A stretch of 64,000 nucleotides of DNA from Succinatimonas sp. UBA7265 (GTDB lineage Bacteria > Pseudomonadota > Gammaproteobacteria > Enterobacterales > Succinivibrionaceae): contig DKSD01000088.1 in NCBI GenBank assembly GCA_002473165.1, forward strand, positions 4,175-68,174, written 5' to 3'. Below, one piece after another: positions 27,149-34,345 of the stretch. Each line of letters begins with the position of its first letter. Position 1 is the first letter of the stretch. The position numbers were made by a program, and so were the translations under genes. A model generated the notes under the pieces. It did no database searches and was not told the origin of the DNA. It saw only the letters and a list, made by a program, of their open reading frames with translations.

Positions 27149-27176
27149 AAAAAAGCGGCCTGGCGGCCGCTTTTTT
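27149..27176. terminator. Terminator after binding-protein gene 2
   Basis: The stem GCGGCC / GGCCGC with a 4-nt loop, flanked by A and T runs, follows the stop of the second binding-protein gene (minus strand). Confidence 0.85.
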
Positions 27177-27189
27177 AAGAAGGATGAGA

Positions 27190-28317
27190 TTATCTCTGGC
27201 GCTTGGCCTCGACGACGATCGCGTGGGCTCTGTCGTAGTCAGGGACGATGTCGAGCGCGCGGGCGCGGGCCATCTCCTCGTTGAGCGTCTCCCACTGCAG
27301 GCAGTCGAGCTCTTCTTTCGTAAAGAGCTTTAAGCACTCGGGGTTGCCCATCTGCGCCACCGGGTTGAACGTGCCTTCGGCAAAGGCCACGATGTGGGCG
27401 ATGTCAGGCTGCTGCACCCACTTTAAGAAGTCCTCGGCCAGAGGCGAGACCTCGGGGTTGTTGACGACTGAGGTGATCTCAACCCACATAAACCCGTTTT
27501 CTTTGGGGGAGATCGAGTAGATCTGATCCTCGCCCTCAAAGCGGGCCAGCGATGAGGTGTAGGTGCCGCCTGCAAGCTGCGCGGCGATGTCGCCGTTGAC
27601 GAGCGCCATGTTAAGCGCGGCCACGTCGCCGATGACGCGGGCGTATTTGAACACGCGCCTCGCTGTCTTCGTAAAGCGCTCGAACTCCTCGTCCGTGTGC
27701 TCTTTGAAAGGATCGATGCCGCAGATGGCGAACGTGTCGGCGATGTTCCAGTCATCGTGCTCTAAGATCCCGTACTCAAAATCCGGCTTCTTGTCCTCGG
27801 CCCAGAGGTTCCAGCCCTGCTCTTCGGCCGTCGCCCTTGAGATCTTGTCGGTGTTCACGACGAAGCTGAAAGGGCCAAAGCGCTGCGCCATGCCCAGAAG
27901 CTCTTTGCCGTCTGCTGACATGGCCCAGTGGTAGGGAGGTTTGAACGCAGGCAGCATCTTTTCAAAAAACGGCTCGAACGTCTCTTTGGGCAGCGGCTTG
28001 ATGAGGTGCTCAGGCCACATCTGGCGGCGCGCCCAGGCGTTGTTGACGTTTATGAGATCCCACACCTTGTTCTCGCCGGCGCGCAGCTTGTTCACCATGA
28101 CCGGATCGCTGGTGGCCGATTCGGCTTTGACTGTGGCGCCGGTGAGTTTGCGGTAAGGATCGAGCACCTGGGCGGAGTTGTAGCCCTCCCAGCACAGAAT
28201 GTTGAGCTCTTTGTCGCGGGCGGCCAGAGCCTGTGAAGACAAAGCCAAAGGACTGGCCGCGGCGGCGGCTCCCAGGCCCAGGACTTTAAGCATGGAACGA
28301 CGGCTGATTTCGGTCAT
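27190..28317 (-). CDS. PotD-like ABC substrate-binding protein, Tat-exported (paralog 2)
   Basis: This 375-residue paralog keeps the Tat signal (ISRRSMLKVLGLGAAAAAS) and the PotD-like core. It is divergent from the first kinase gene across a 184-nt region with two boxes and a kinase promoter. Compared with paralog 1, the PFRKHTPEE segment is PFKEHTDEE and AYVTGGTYTAS is AQLAGGTYTSS; such changes fall near the expected ligand cleft and may alter specificity. Confidence 0.86.
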   Translation of the reverse strand: MTEISRRSMLKVLGLGAAAAASPLALSSQALAARDKELNILCWEGYNSAQVLDPYRKLTGATVKAESATSDPVMVNKLRAGENKVWDLINVNNAWARRQMWPEHLIKPLPKETFEPFFEKMLPAFKPPYHWAMSADGKELLGMAQRFGPFSFVVNTDKISRATAEEQGWNLWAEDKKPDFEYGILEHDDWNIADTFAICGIDPFKEHTDEEFERFTKTARRVFKYARVIGDVAALNMALVNGDIAAQLAGGTYTSSLARFEGEDQIYSISPKENGFMWVEITSVVNNPEVSPLAEDFLKWVQQPDIAHIVAFAEGTFNPVAQMGNPECLKLFTKEELDCLQWETLNEEMARARALDIVPDYDRAHAIVVEAKRQR

Positions 28318-28391
28318 AGCGCATATCTCCCTGATTAAACAGCAATTAGAAAGTCATTGCTAAATTTTCGAGCGAATCTGCCACAAAAATG

Positions 28392-28448
28392 TGGAACTTT
28401 CACCAAAAACAACAGTGTATTGACTACACACAGTCAAACTACTACTTT
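28392..28448. promoter_or_regulatory. Divergent promoter/operator, binding protein 2 / kinase 1
   Basis: TGGAACTTTCACCA (28392-28405) is a near-palindrome; 14 nt later TTGACTACACACAGTCAA (28420-28437) has perfect TTGACT/AGTCAA halves. Read rightward, TTGACT (28420-28425), a 17-nt spacer and TACTTT (28443-28448) form a sigma-70 promoter for kinase 1. The palindrome over the -35 would let one regulator control both directions. Confidence 0.6.
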
Positions 28449-28455
28449 GATATGT

Positions 28456-28490
28456 GAGGTATAACACAATATTTTGACAGTCACCACAAT
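28456..28490. promoter_or_regulatory. Conserved block, copy C
   Basis: The conserved block (GAGGTATAACA ... ATTTTG ... CACCACAAT) lies between the kinase 1 promoter and its start codon, in the 5' leader. It ends just before the ribosome site GGGAGAG. Confidence 0.5.
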
Positions 28491-28501
28491 TGGGAGAGGC
28501 T

Positions 28502-29515
28502 ATGAGCAAAGCATATGAGCCGCATACCGTGCAGGAACTCAGCGCCATGACAGGCGCGGGGCTGGGAAACTGGGGCCTGGGGCCTGAGGCCTCCGCGCGC
28601 CTGATCAGCCTTTCTGAGAACGCAACCTTTCTGGCCTCTGATCCGTCATCGGGCAGAGAGATCGTCATCAGGGTGCAGCGCCTCGGGTATTCATCAAAAG
28701 AGGCCGTGCTCTCAGAGCTTGCCTGGGTGAACGCCTTGATAAAAGATCACGCCGCCGACACCGCCGCGCCCGTGAAAGCCGTAAACGGCGATTACCTTGT
28801 GGACATGCAGACGAGCGAGGGCGAGAGTCGCGTTGCCGTGGCCTTTGAGAAATTAAACGGCCGTGAGCCCGATCTCACGCAGAGCGATCTCGCGCACTGG
28901 ATGCGCGTGCTAGGAAGGATGACCGCCAGGCTGCACGCTCATGCGCGTGCCTGGCAGCGCCCTGCCTGGTTTACGCGCAGGCGCTGGGACTTTGACGCCA
29001 TGTTCGGGCCCCAAGCTTACTGGGGCAGCTGGAGGGAGGCGCAGGGCCTTGATGCACAAGGCGCGGAGATCATGGAAAAAACCTTAGGGATCTGCCGTAA
29101 GGCCACGGACGAGTTTGGCTGCGGGAGTGGAAATTTCGGACTCATCCACGCCGATCTGCGTGTCACGAACATCCTCGCCGACGGCGATCGCCTGCACCTC
29201 ATAGATTTTGATGACGCCGGCTTTTGCTGGTACCTCTTTGACTTTGCCGCGGCGCTGTCCTACCTCGAACAGGATCCGCGTTTTCCTGAATTTGCCCGCG
29301 CCTGGGTCGAGGGCTACGAGGAAGTGCGCAAGTTAAGCGCCCGGGAGCGCGCCATGCTGCCGTATTTTTCGATCATGCGCCGCATCGAACTCTCGGCGTG
29401 GTGCGGCTCGCACTCCGAGGTGCCTTTTGCCGCCAGGAACGGGGCGCAGGTGACGTGCGACAGCGTCAGGCTGTGCCGCAGCTTCCTTGAAGGTAAATAT
29501 CTTGATGGGCTCTGA
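28502..29515 (+). CDS. APH-fold small-molecule kinase, COG2334/hydroxylysine-kinase-like (kinase 1)
   Basis: This 337-residue protein has the aminoglycoside/choline-kinase fold: the catalytic loop HADLRVTNIL (Asp catalytic, Asn metal-binding) and the metal-binding LIDFDDAGFCWYLFDFA. The wording of that last motif recalls the homoserine/hydroxylysine-type kinases of COG2334 more than aminoglycoside resistance enzymes. I chose the ATG at 28502 (MSKAYE), after GGGAGAG; the paralog starts the same way. It shares a divergent promoter with binding-protein gene 2. Neighbours point to phosphorylation of an imported amino alcohol. A drug-resistance role is possible but less likely. Confidence 0.8.
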   Translation: MSKAYEPHTVQELSAMTGAGLGNWGLGPEASARLISLSENATFLASDPSSGREIVIRVQRLGYSSKEAVLSELAWVNALIKDHAADTAAPVKAVNGDYLVDMQTSEGESRVAVAFEKLNGREPDLTQSDLAHWMRVLGRMTARLHAHARAWQRPAWFTRRRWDFDAMFGPQAYWGSWREAQGLDAQGAEIMEKTLGICRKATDEFGCGSGNFGLIHADLRVTNILADGDRLHLIDFDDAGFCWYLFDFAAALSYLEQDPRFPEFARAWVEGYEEVRKLSARERAMLPYFSIMRRIELSAWCGSHSEVPFAARNGAQVTCDSVRLCRSFLEGKYLDGL

Positions 29516-29523
29516 ACAGCAGG

Positions 29524-29583
29524 CCTGAGGCGGCGCCATGACGCCTCAGGAAGTAAAAAAAGGCGGCCTTGCGGCCGCCTTTT
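29524..29583. terminator. Terminators between kinase 1 and binding-protein gene 3
   Basis: Two hairpins lie between convergent genes. CCTGAGGCG/CGCCTCAGG (29524-29550) is on the kinase side and AAAAGGCGGCC/GGCCGCCTTTT (29558-29583) matches the hairpin after the other binding-protein genes. Confidence 0.8.
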
Positions 29584-29604
29584 ATGGTTTTGCGCGGTTA
29601 AAGC

Positions 29605-30732
29605 TTATCTCTGGCGCTTGGCCTCGACCATGAGATCGTGGGCCTTGTCGTAGTCCGGGACGACATCGTAGGCGCGCGAGCGGGACATCTCCTCTTCGAG
29701 CGTGTCGTACTGGATGGCGTTGAGCTCATCTTTGCTAAAGAGTTTTAAGCACTCAGGGTTGCCCATCTGCGCCACCGGGTTGAACGTGCCTTCGGCGAAG
29801 GCGACGGTGTGCGCGACCTCAGGGGTCTGCACGTACTTTAAGAAGTCCATGGCCAGAGGCGAGAGATCCGGGTTGTTGACGACGGAGGTCACCTCAACCC
29901 ACATCAGGGCGCCTTCCTTCGGGGAGATGGCGAGCACTTCGTTCTCGCCCTCGGAGCGGGCCAGCGAGGCGGTGTAGGTGCCGCCTGAGAGGTATGCGTC
30001 GATGTCGCCGTTGACGAGGCCCTGATTCAGGGAGGCGATATCGCCCACGATCTTGGCGTTCTTGAAGATAAACGCGGCCGTTTTGGCAAAGGCGTCCATC
30101 TCCTCAGGGGTGTGGGCGCGGTAAGGATCGATGCCGGCGATCATGAAGATGTCGGCGACGTTCCAGTCATCGGACTCCTGGATGCCGTATTCAAAAGACG
30201 GCTTCTTGTCGCCGGCCCACAGCTTCCAGCCCTGCTCTTCGGCAGTGGCCCTTGAGATCTTGTCGGTGTTCACGACGAAGCTGAAAGGCCCGAAGCGCTG
30301 CACCATGCCCAAAAGCTCCTTGCCGTCGAGCGAGTGCGCCCACTCATAAGGGCGTTTGAAGTCCGGGAGCATCTTGTCAAAGAACGGTTCGAACTCATCG
30401 GCAGGCAGCGGCTTGATGAGCCCCTCAGGGAAGAGGATGCGGCGCGCCCACGGGTTGTTGACGTTGATGAGGTCCCACACCTTGGTCTCGCCGGCGCGGA
30501 GCTTGTTGACCATGGTCGGATCGTTAGTGGCCGACTCGGCCTTGACTTCGGCACCTCTCAGGCTGCGGTAAGGATCGAGCACCTGGGCTGAGTTGTAGCC
30601 TTCCCAGCACAGGATGTTGAGCTCTTTGTCGCGGGCGGCGAAAGCCTTCGAAGAAAACACGGCGGGGGTGGCTGCCGCAGCGGCGCCCAGCCCCAGGATT
30701 TTAAGCATTGAACGACGGCTGATATCTGTCAT
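29605..30732 (-). CDS. PotD-like ABC substrate-binding protein, Tat-exported (paralog 3)
   Basis: This 375-residue paralog begins at the ATG at 30732 (MTDISRRSMLKILG), preceded by ATAGGAGAC; an ORF frame reaches 30810 but lacks a ribosome site. It keeps the twin-arginine signal and the PotD-like core. Together with paralogs 1 and 2 it shows that a cassette was duplicated twice. It is divergent from kinase 2. Confidence 0.86.
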   Translation of the reverse strand: MTDISRRSMLKILGLGAAAAATPAVFSSKAFAARDKELNILCWEGYNSAQVLDPYRSLRGAEVKAESATNDPTMVNKLRAGETKVWDLINVNNPWARRILFPEGLIKPLPADEFEPFFDKMLPDFKRPYEWAHSLDGKELLGMVQRFGPFSFVVNTDKISRATAEEQGWKLWAGDKKPSFEYGIQESDDWNVADIFMIAGIDPYRAHTPEEMDAFAKTAAFIFKNAKIVGDIASLNQGLVNGDIDAYLSGGTYTASLARSEGENEVLAISPKEGALMWVEVTSVVNNPDLSPLAMDFLKYVQTPEVAHTVAFAEGTFNPVAQMGNPECLKLFSKDELNAIQYDTLEEEMSRSRAYDVVPDYDKAHDLMVEAKRQR

Positions 30733-30795
30733 GATTTTGTCTCCTATAAAAAGGCGTTTCCCGCAAATCCTGCCCGAATAACGGGCAATTAAATG

Positions 30796-30851
30796 TGGTA
30801 CTTGCACCAAAAAGTCTTTCTATTGACTGTATACGGTCAAAATACTACTTT
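30796..30851. promoter_or_regulatory. Divergent promoter/operator, binding protein 3 / kinase 2
   Basis: TGGTACTTGCACCA (30796-30809) is followed 13 nt later by TTGACTGTATACGGTCAA (30823-30840), close to a perfect palindrome. TTGACT (30823-30828), a 17-nt spacer and TACTTT (30846-30851) form the kinase 2 promoter, exactly as at kinase 1. Confidence 0.62.
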
Positions 30852-30857
30852 GTTGTT

Positions 30858-30893
30858 AGAGTTACAACAAAACATTTTGCAAGTTACCACAAT
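30858..30893. promoter_or_regulatory. Conserved block, copy D
   Basis: This copy (AGAGTTACAACA ... CATTTTG ... TACCACAAT) sits in the kinase 2 leader just before the GGGAGA ribosome site. Confidence 0.5.
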
Positions 30894-30904
30894 AGGGAGA
30901 CGCA

Positions 30905-31918
30905 ATGAGCAAAGCATATGATCCGGCCACAGTGAAAGCGCTGACCGCGATGGTCGGCTCACAACTGGGCAGCTGGGGCATGGGCCCGGGGGCGTCGTCA
31001 AGGCTTTTGAACCTCTCAGAGAACGCCACATTTTTAGCCTCTGATCCACAGCAGGGCAGAGAGATCGTCATCAGGGTGCAAAGGCCCGGCTATTCCTCGG
31101 ATGCGGCGATCCGCTCAGAGCTGGCGTGGATTTCCGCTTTAAAAGACGAGGGCGTGATTTACACCGCGGCCCCGGTCAAAAACACCGAAGGCGGCTATAT
31201 CTGCAGCATGCAGCTGCCCTCAGGCGAGCCGCGCGTGGCGGTCGCCTTTGAAAAGCTCAACGGCCATGAGCCGGATTTAAACGAGCAGGGCCTTGCGCAC
31301 TGGTTCTATGAGCTTGGGAAGATCACCGCGAGGATGCACCGCCAGGCGCGCGCTTGGAAGCGCCCTGAATGGTTTACCCGCCGACGCTGGGATTTTGCAG
31401 GCCTCCTGGGGCCGCGCGCCTACTGGGGGCCGTGGCAGGCGTCATGGTGCCTTGACGGCAAAGGCCGCGTGATCATGCAGGAGGCGTTTGAGGTGTGCAA
31501 AGAGGCCGCGGACGCCTTTGGCACCGCCCCGGATGATTTTGGCGTCATCCACGCCGATCTGCGCGCGACGAATTTGCTCGTCGACGGCGACAAACTCCAG
31601 GTGATCGACTTTGACGACATGGGCTTTGGCTGGTACCTCTTTGATTTTGCCGCCGCGCTGTCGTTCATGGAGCAGGATGTGCAGGCCCCGGGGCTGGCGC
31701 ACGCCTGGGTTGAAGGCTATGAGGAAGTGCGCAGGCTCACCAGGCGCGAGAAGGATATGCTCCCGATTTTCTCGATCATGCGCCGTCTCGAGCTTTCAGC
31801 CTGGTGCGCCTCGCACTCGGAAGTGCCGTTCTGCACGGAAAACGGCGCCCGGGTGACGCACGACACGGTAAGGCTGTGCGGCGAGTTCCTCAAAGGGCAG
31901 TATCTCAAAGGGATCTAA
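30905..31918 (+). CDS. APH-fold small-molecule kinase (kinase 2)
   Basis: This 337-residue paralog of kinase 1 keeps the catalytic loop HADLRATNLL and the metal motif VIDFDDMGFGWYLFDFA. GGGAGAC precedes the ATG. It is the first gene of an operon with the SDR dehydrogenase 23 nt downstream. Paralogs in the same regulon suggest either two related amino-alcohol substrates or a dosage effect. Confidence 0.8.
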   Translation: MSKAYDPATVKALTAMVGSQLGSWGMGPGASSRLLNLSENATFLASDPQQGREIVIRVQRPGYSSDAAIRSELAWISALKDEGVIYTAAPVKNTEGGYICSMQLPSGEPRVAVAFEKLNGHEPDLNEQGLAHWFYELGKITARMHRQARAWKRPEWFTRRRWDFAGLLGPRAYWGPWQASWCLDGKGRVIMQEAFEVCKEAADAFGTAPDDFGVIHADLRATNLLVDGDKLQVIDFDDMGFGWYLFDFAAALSFMEQDVQAPGLAHAWVEGYEEVRRLTRREKDMLPIFSIMRRLELSAWCASHSEVPFCTENGARVTHDTVRLCGEFLKGQYLKGI

Positions 31919-31941
31919 GGACGCAGAGAGGAGGATAGCAG

Positions 31942-32739
31942 ATGTTTAAATCATTAAAAGGGCGCAGCGCCGTGATCACCGGGGCGGGCGCCGGCATCGG
32001 CAAGGCCATGGCCAAAGTGTTCGCCGCCGAAGGCATTAAAGTGCTGGCGATCGCCAGGAACGCCGCGCGCCTGCAAAAGGTGTGCGATGACATCGAAAAG
32101 GCCGGTGGCACGGCCGTGCCGTTCCCGGGCGATGTCACGAAGCTTGAGGACATGAAGGCCGCGGCCGCGGAGGCTGCCAAAGAGTTCGGCGGCATCGACA
32201 TTTTGCTGTCAAACGCCGGGATCTTCCCCGAAAAGCGCCTTGCCGACATGACGGATGCGGATTACGACAAGGTCATGGACACGAACGTCCGCGGCATGTT
32301 CCACGCCGTCTGGGCCTGTCAGGGTTACATGAAGAAGCAGCGCCGCGGGCGCATCGTGCTGACGTCCTCGATCACCGGCCCCAACACCGGATTTCCCGGC
32401 TGGGCGCATTACGGCTCCTCCAAGGCCGCGCAGCTTGGGTTCATGCACAGCGCCGCCATCGAGCTTGCGCCTTACGCGATCACCGTGAATGCCGTGTCCC
32501 CGGGCAACGTGCTCTCCGAGGGCCTGATCGCCAACGGCGAGGACTACATAAAGCAGATGTCCCAAAGCGTGCCGCTGGGCAAGCTCGGCACTCCTGAGGA
32601 TATCGCCAACGCCGCGCTGTTCCTCTGCTCAGATGAGGCAGGCTTCATTACCGCGCACAACCTGATCATCGACGGCGGCCAGATTTGGCCTGAGAGCGTG
32701 ACCGCGCTGGACGCGATCCGCGATGAGTTCCCCAAATAA
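31942..32739 (+). CDS. Short-chain dehydrogenase/reductase (SDR)
   Basis: This 265-residue SDR has the cofactor motif GAGAGIGKA near residue 13, NAGIFPEK, the catalytic Ser of SSITG and the catalytic Tyr-Lys of YGSSK, and a C-terminal IDGGQIWPES. The cofactor preference and substrate are not clear. It is co-transcribed with kinase 2. It may oxidise or reduce an aldehyde or alcohol formed by the kinase/phospho-lyase route; that is inference. A terminator follows. Confidence 0.85.
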   Translation: MFKSLKGRSAVITGAGAGIGKAMAKVFAAEGIKVLAIARNAARLQKVCDDIEKAGGTAVPFPGDVTKLEDMKAAAAEAAKEFGGIDILLSNAGIFPEKRLADMTDADYDKVMDTNVRGMFHAVWACQGYMKKQRRGRIVLTSSITGPNTGFPGWAHYGSSKAAQLGFMHSAAIELAPYAITVNAVSPGNVLSEGLIANGEDYIKQMSQSVPLGKLGTPEDIANAALFLCSDEAGFITAHNLIIDGGQIWPESVTALDAIRDEFPK

Positions 32740-32759
32740 CCGGGGCTTAGCCAGGCAGG

Positions 32760-32790
32760 ATCCCGCAGCGCCGTGCGCTGCGGGATTTTT
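32760..32790 (+). terminator. Rho-independent terminator after SDR gene
   Basis: A 12-bp stem (ATCCCGCAGCGC / GCGCTGCGGGAT) with a 3-nt loop and five T's ends the kinase 2-SDR transcript. Confidence 0.85.
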
Positions 32791-32815
32791 CTTTGCCTGA
32801 TCTTCAAGGCGGCGC

Positions 32816-34078
32816 TCAGAGGGCGCCGGAAAGCTTTTCGCAAAGCAGCGGCACCAGGTACACGGGCAGGCAGACGAGATCCTGCTCTTTGGCATAATCC
32901 TTGGTGTAAACAAGGTAACGGCTCTTGATCCTTTGGCGGTATTTGGCGCAAAAGCTGTCAAGCGACGCATGGGTTTTGTAACCTGAGGATTTGACCTCTA
33001 TAGGACAGATCCCGTCGCCTGCGGAGAGCAGAAAATCTATCTCATAGTTATGCTTGCGATCGGGCGTGGGAAAGGTGTGGTAATACAGCTGGCGCCCGCA
33101 GGCGGTGAGCATCTGCGCCACCATGTTTTCATAAACATATCCTAAATTTACTCTGAGTCTGTCGCCCATCAGCTTGCGGTAGATGATGTTCTCGGCGAAG
33201 CGTTTGTCTTTGAACGCCAAAGTCACGAACAGCCCGGTGTCCGCCGTGAACAGCTTAAAACGCGCCAGGTCCAAGGTCAGAGACAGTCCCGCATTTGGAT
33301 CGCTGACGCGATAACAGAGATTGGCGGCCATCGACTCCCGCAGCATTGAGACCCGATTGGCGACCTTGGAATAATCGGCATGCGGGATCGCAGAGGAAAT
33401 CCGGTAGCGCGAGGCGTTGCCGGTAAGCTGTGCGGGGATCTGGTCAAACATGACTGAAGCCTTGCCGCTGGGATCAAACTTGTGAAAATCCTCTTCGTAA
33501 AGCTGCAAGATCTCCCGTTTTACCCGATCCACGCGTGAAAAATCATTTTGCTCCAGATATTCTGCAACCGCCTGAGGCATTCCGCCTGTCAGCATGTAGA
33601 CACGAAAATCGCGCAGCAGGCGGCGGTTTAATTTATCGCCGAGTGCCTTAGGGTGCCCCGCCCAGTTCCTTAGCAGATCAAAGGTCGCACTGTTGCCCAG
33701 CGCCCAGCGGAATTCCTCATAGTCCATGGGATGCATGGAGATCCTGGTCTCCTCGCTGGGGATGAGGATGTCCTTGACATTTTGGTGCAGGGAAACCAGC
33801 GATCCGGTTTCCAGGTAGTCATAGCGGCCGTCGGCCACCAAATGCTTGATAGCCTGCCGCGCGCGCGGGAAGAGCTGGACTTCATCGAAGATGATGAGGG
33901 AGCGCCGCTCGCGCAGCGTCACGTTGCAGTGCAGCTGCAGCTTCAGGAAAAACTCCCTGAGATCAGAGATGTCATCGAATAATTCTTTGATCTCGGACGA
34001 TGTGTTGCTGAAATCAATGAGGATATATGACTCATATTCGCTGCGGGCAAAAGCCTCAGCGACGGTTGACTTGCCCAC
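32816..34078 (-). CDS. AAA-family ATPase with DUF4143 domain; normal start codon missing
   Basis: This 420-residue P-loop ATPase belongs to the AAA/DUF4143 family (DEVQLFPRARQAIKHLV, DYLETGSL, and the C-terminal nuclease-like EIDFLLSAGDGICPIEVK). The GTG at 34078 would start inside Walker A. The same frame continues upstream without ATG, GTG or TTG to a stop at 34184-34186; read through, it gives a normal N-terminus (KKITTELNRWKK, then ALLIEGARRVGKST) back to an ATA codon at 34174-34172, where relatives have ATG. So it either uses a rare start or has lost its start. It is the only gene here unrelated to the uptake regulon and is probably an intruder. Function unknown; such ATPases are often toxin-like or mobile. 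Confidence 0.72.
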   Translation of the reverse strand: MGKSTVAEAFARSEYESYILIDFSNTSSEIKELFDDISDLREFFLKLQLHCNVTLRERRSLIIFDEVQLFPRARQAIKHLVADGRYDYLETGSLVSLHQNVKDILIPSEETRISMHPMDYEEFRWALGNSATFDLLRNWAGHPKALGDKLNRRLLRDFRVYMLTGGMPQAVAEYLEQNDFSRVDRVKREILQLYEEDFHKFDPSGKASVMFDQIPAQLTGNASRYRISSAIPHADYSKVANRVSMLRESMAANLCYRVSDPNAGLSLTLDLARFKLFTADTGLFVTLAFKDKRFAENIIYRKLMGDRLRVNLGYVYENMVAQMLTACGRQLYYHTFPTPDRKHNYEIDFLLSAGDGICPIEVKSSGYKTHASLDSFCAKYRQRIKSRYLVYTKDYAKEQDLVCLPVYLVPLLCEKLSGAL

Positions 34079-34196
34079 GCGCCTTGCGCCTTCTATGAGC
34101 AGAGCCGTCCTGCCCTGGCGTTCTTTTTTCCACCTGTTGAGTTCGGTGGTTATTTTTTTAAAGATTTGTTTTATAGATAGATTTTAACAGTGTTTC

Positions 34197-34280
34197 GAAA
34201 ATTCTCAACTTTTATTTTGGGTATTTTGGGTAAATTCTCAATTTTTAAATCAGGGGTTTTGGGTAAATTCTCAATTTTTG
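34197..34280. repeat. Tandem AT-rich repeats upstream of the DUF4143 gene
   Basis: Three copies of a unit around AAATTCTCA start at 34198, 34232 and 34265 (33-34 nt apart). Two share TTTTGGGTAAATTCTCA followed by T-run. They sit in the promoter region of the DUF4143 gene and make a spurious small frame. Such phased repeats suggest regulator binding or recent transfer. Confidence 0.7.
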
Positions 34281-34293
34281 TCCATGCGCGGGG

Positions 34294-34328
34294 CAAAAAA
34301 AACGGGATCCTCTGAGAGAGGATCCCGT
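34294..34328 (-). terminator. Rho-independent terminator after the PLP-enzyme gene
   Basis: On the minus strand a 12-bp stem (ACGGGATCCTCT / AGAGGATCCCGT) with a 3-nt loop is followed by eight T's, downstream of the stop at 34346. Confidence 0.9.
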
Positions 34329-34345
34329 ATGAAAGACGGTAAAGG

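Noticed and set aside
30796..30851. Sigma-54 promoter reading of the TGGT boxes
   Set aside because: The GG to GC spacing of a -24/-12 promoter does not fit; a sigma-70 promoter for the kinase fits better.
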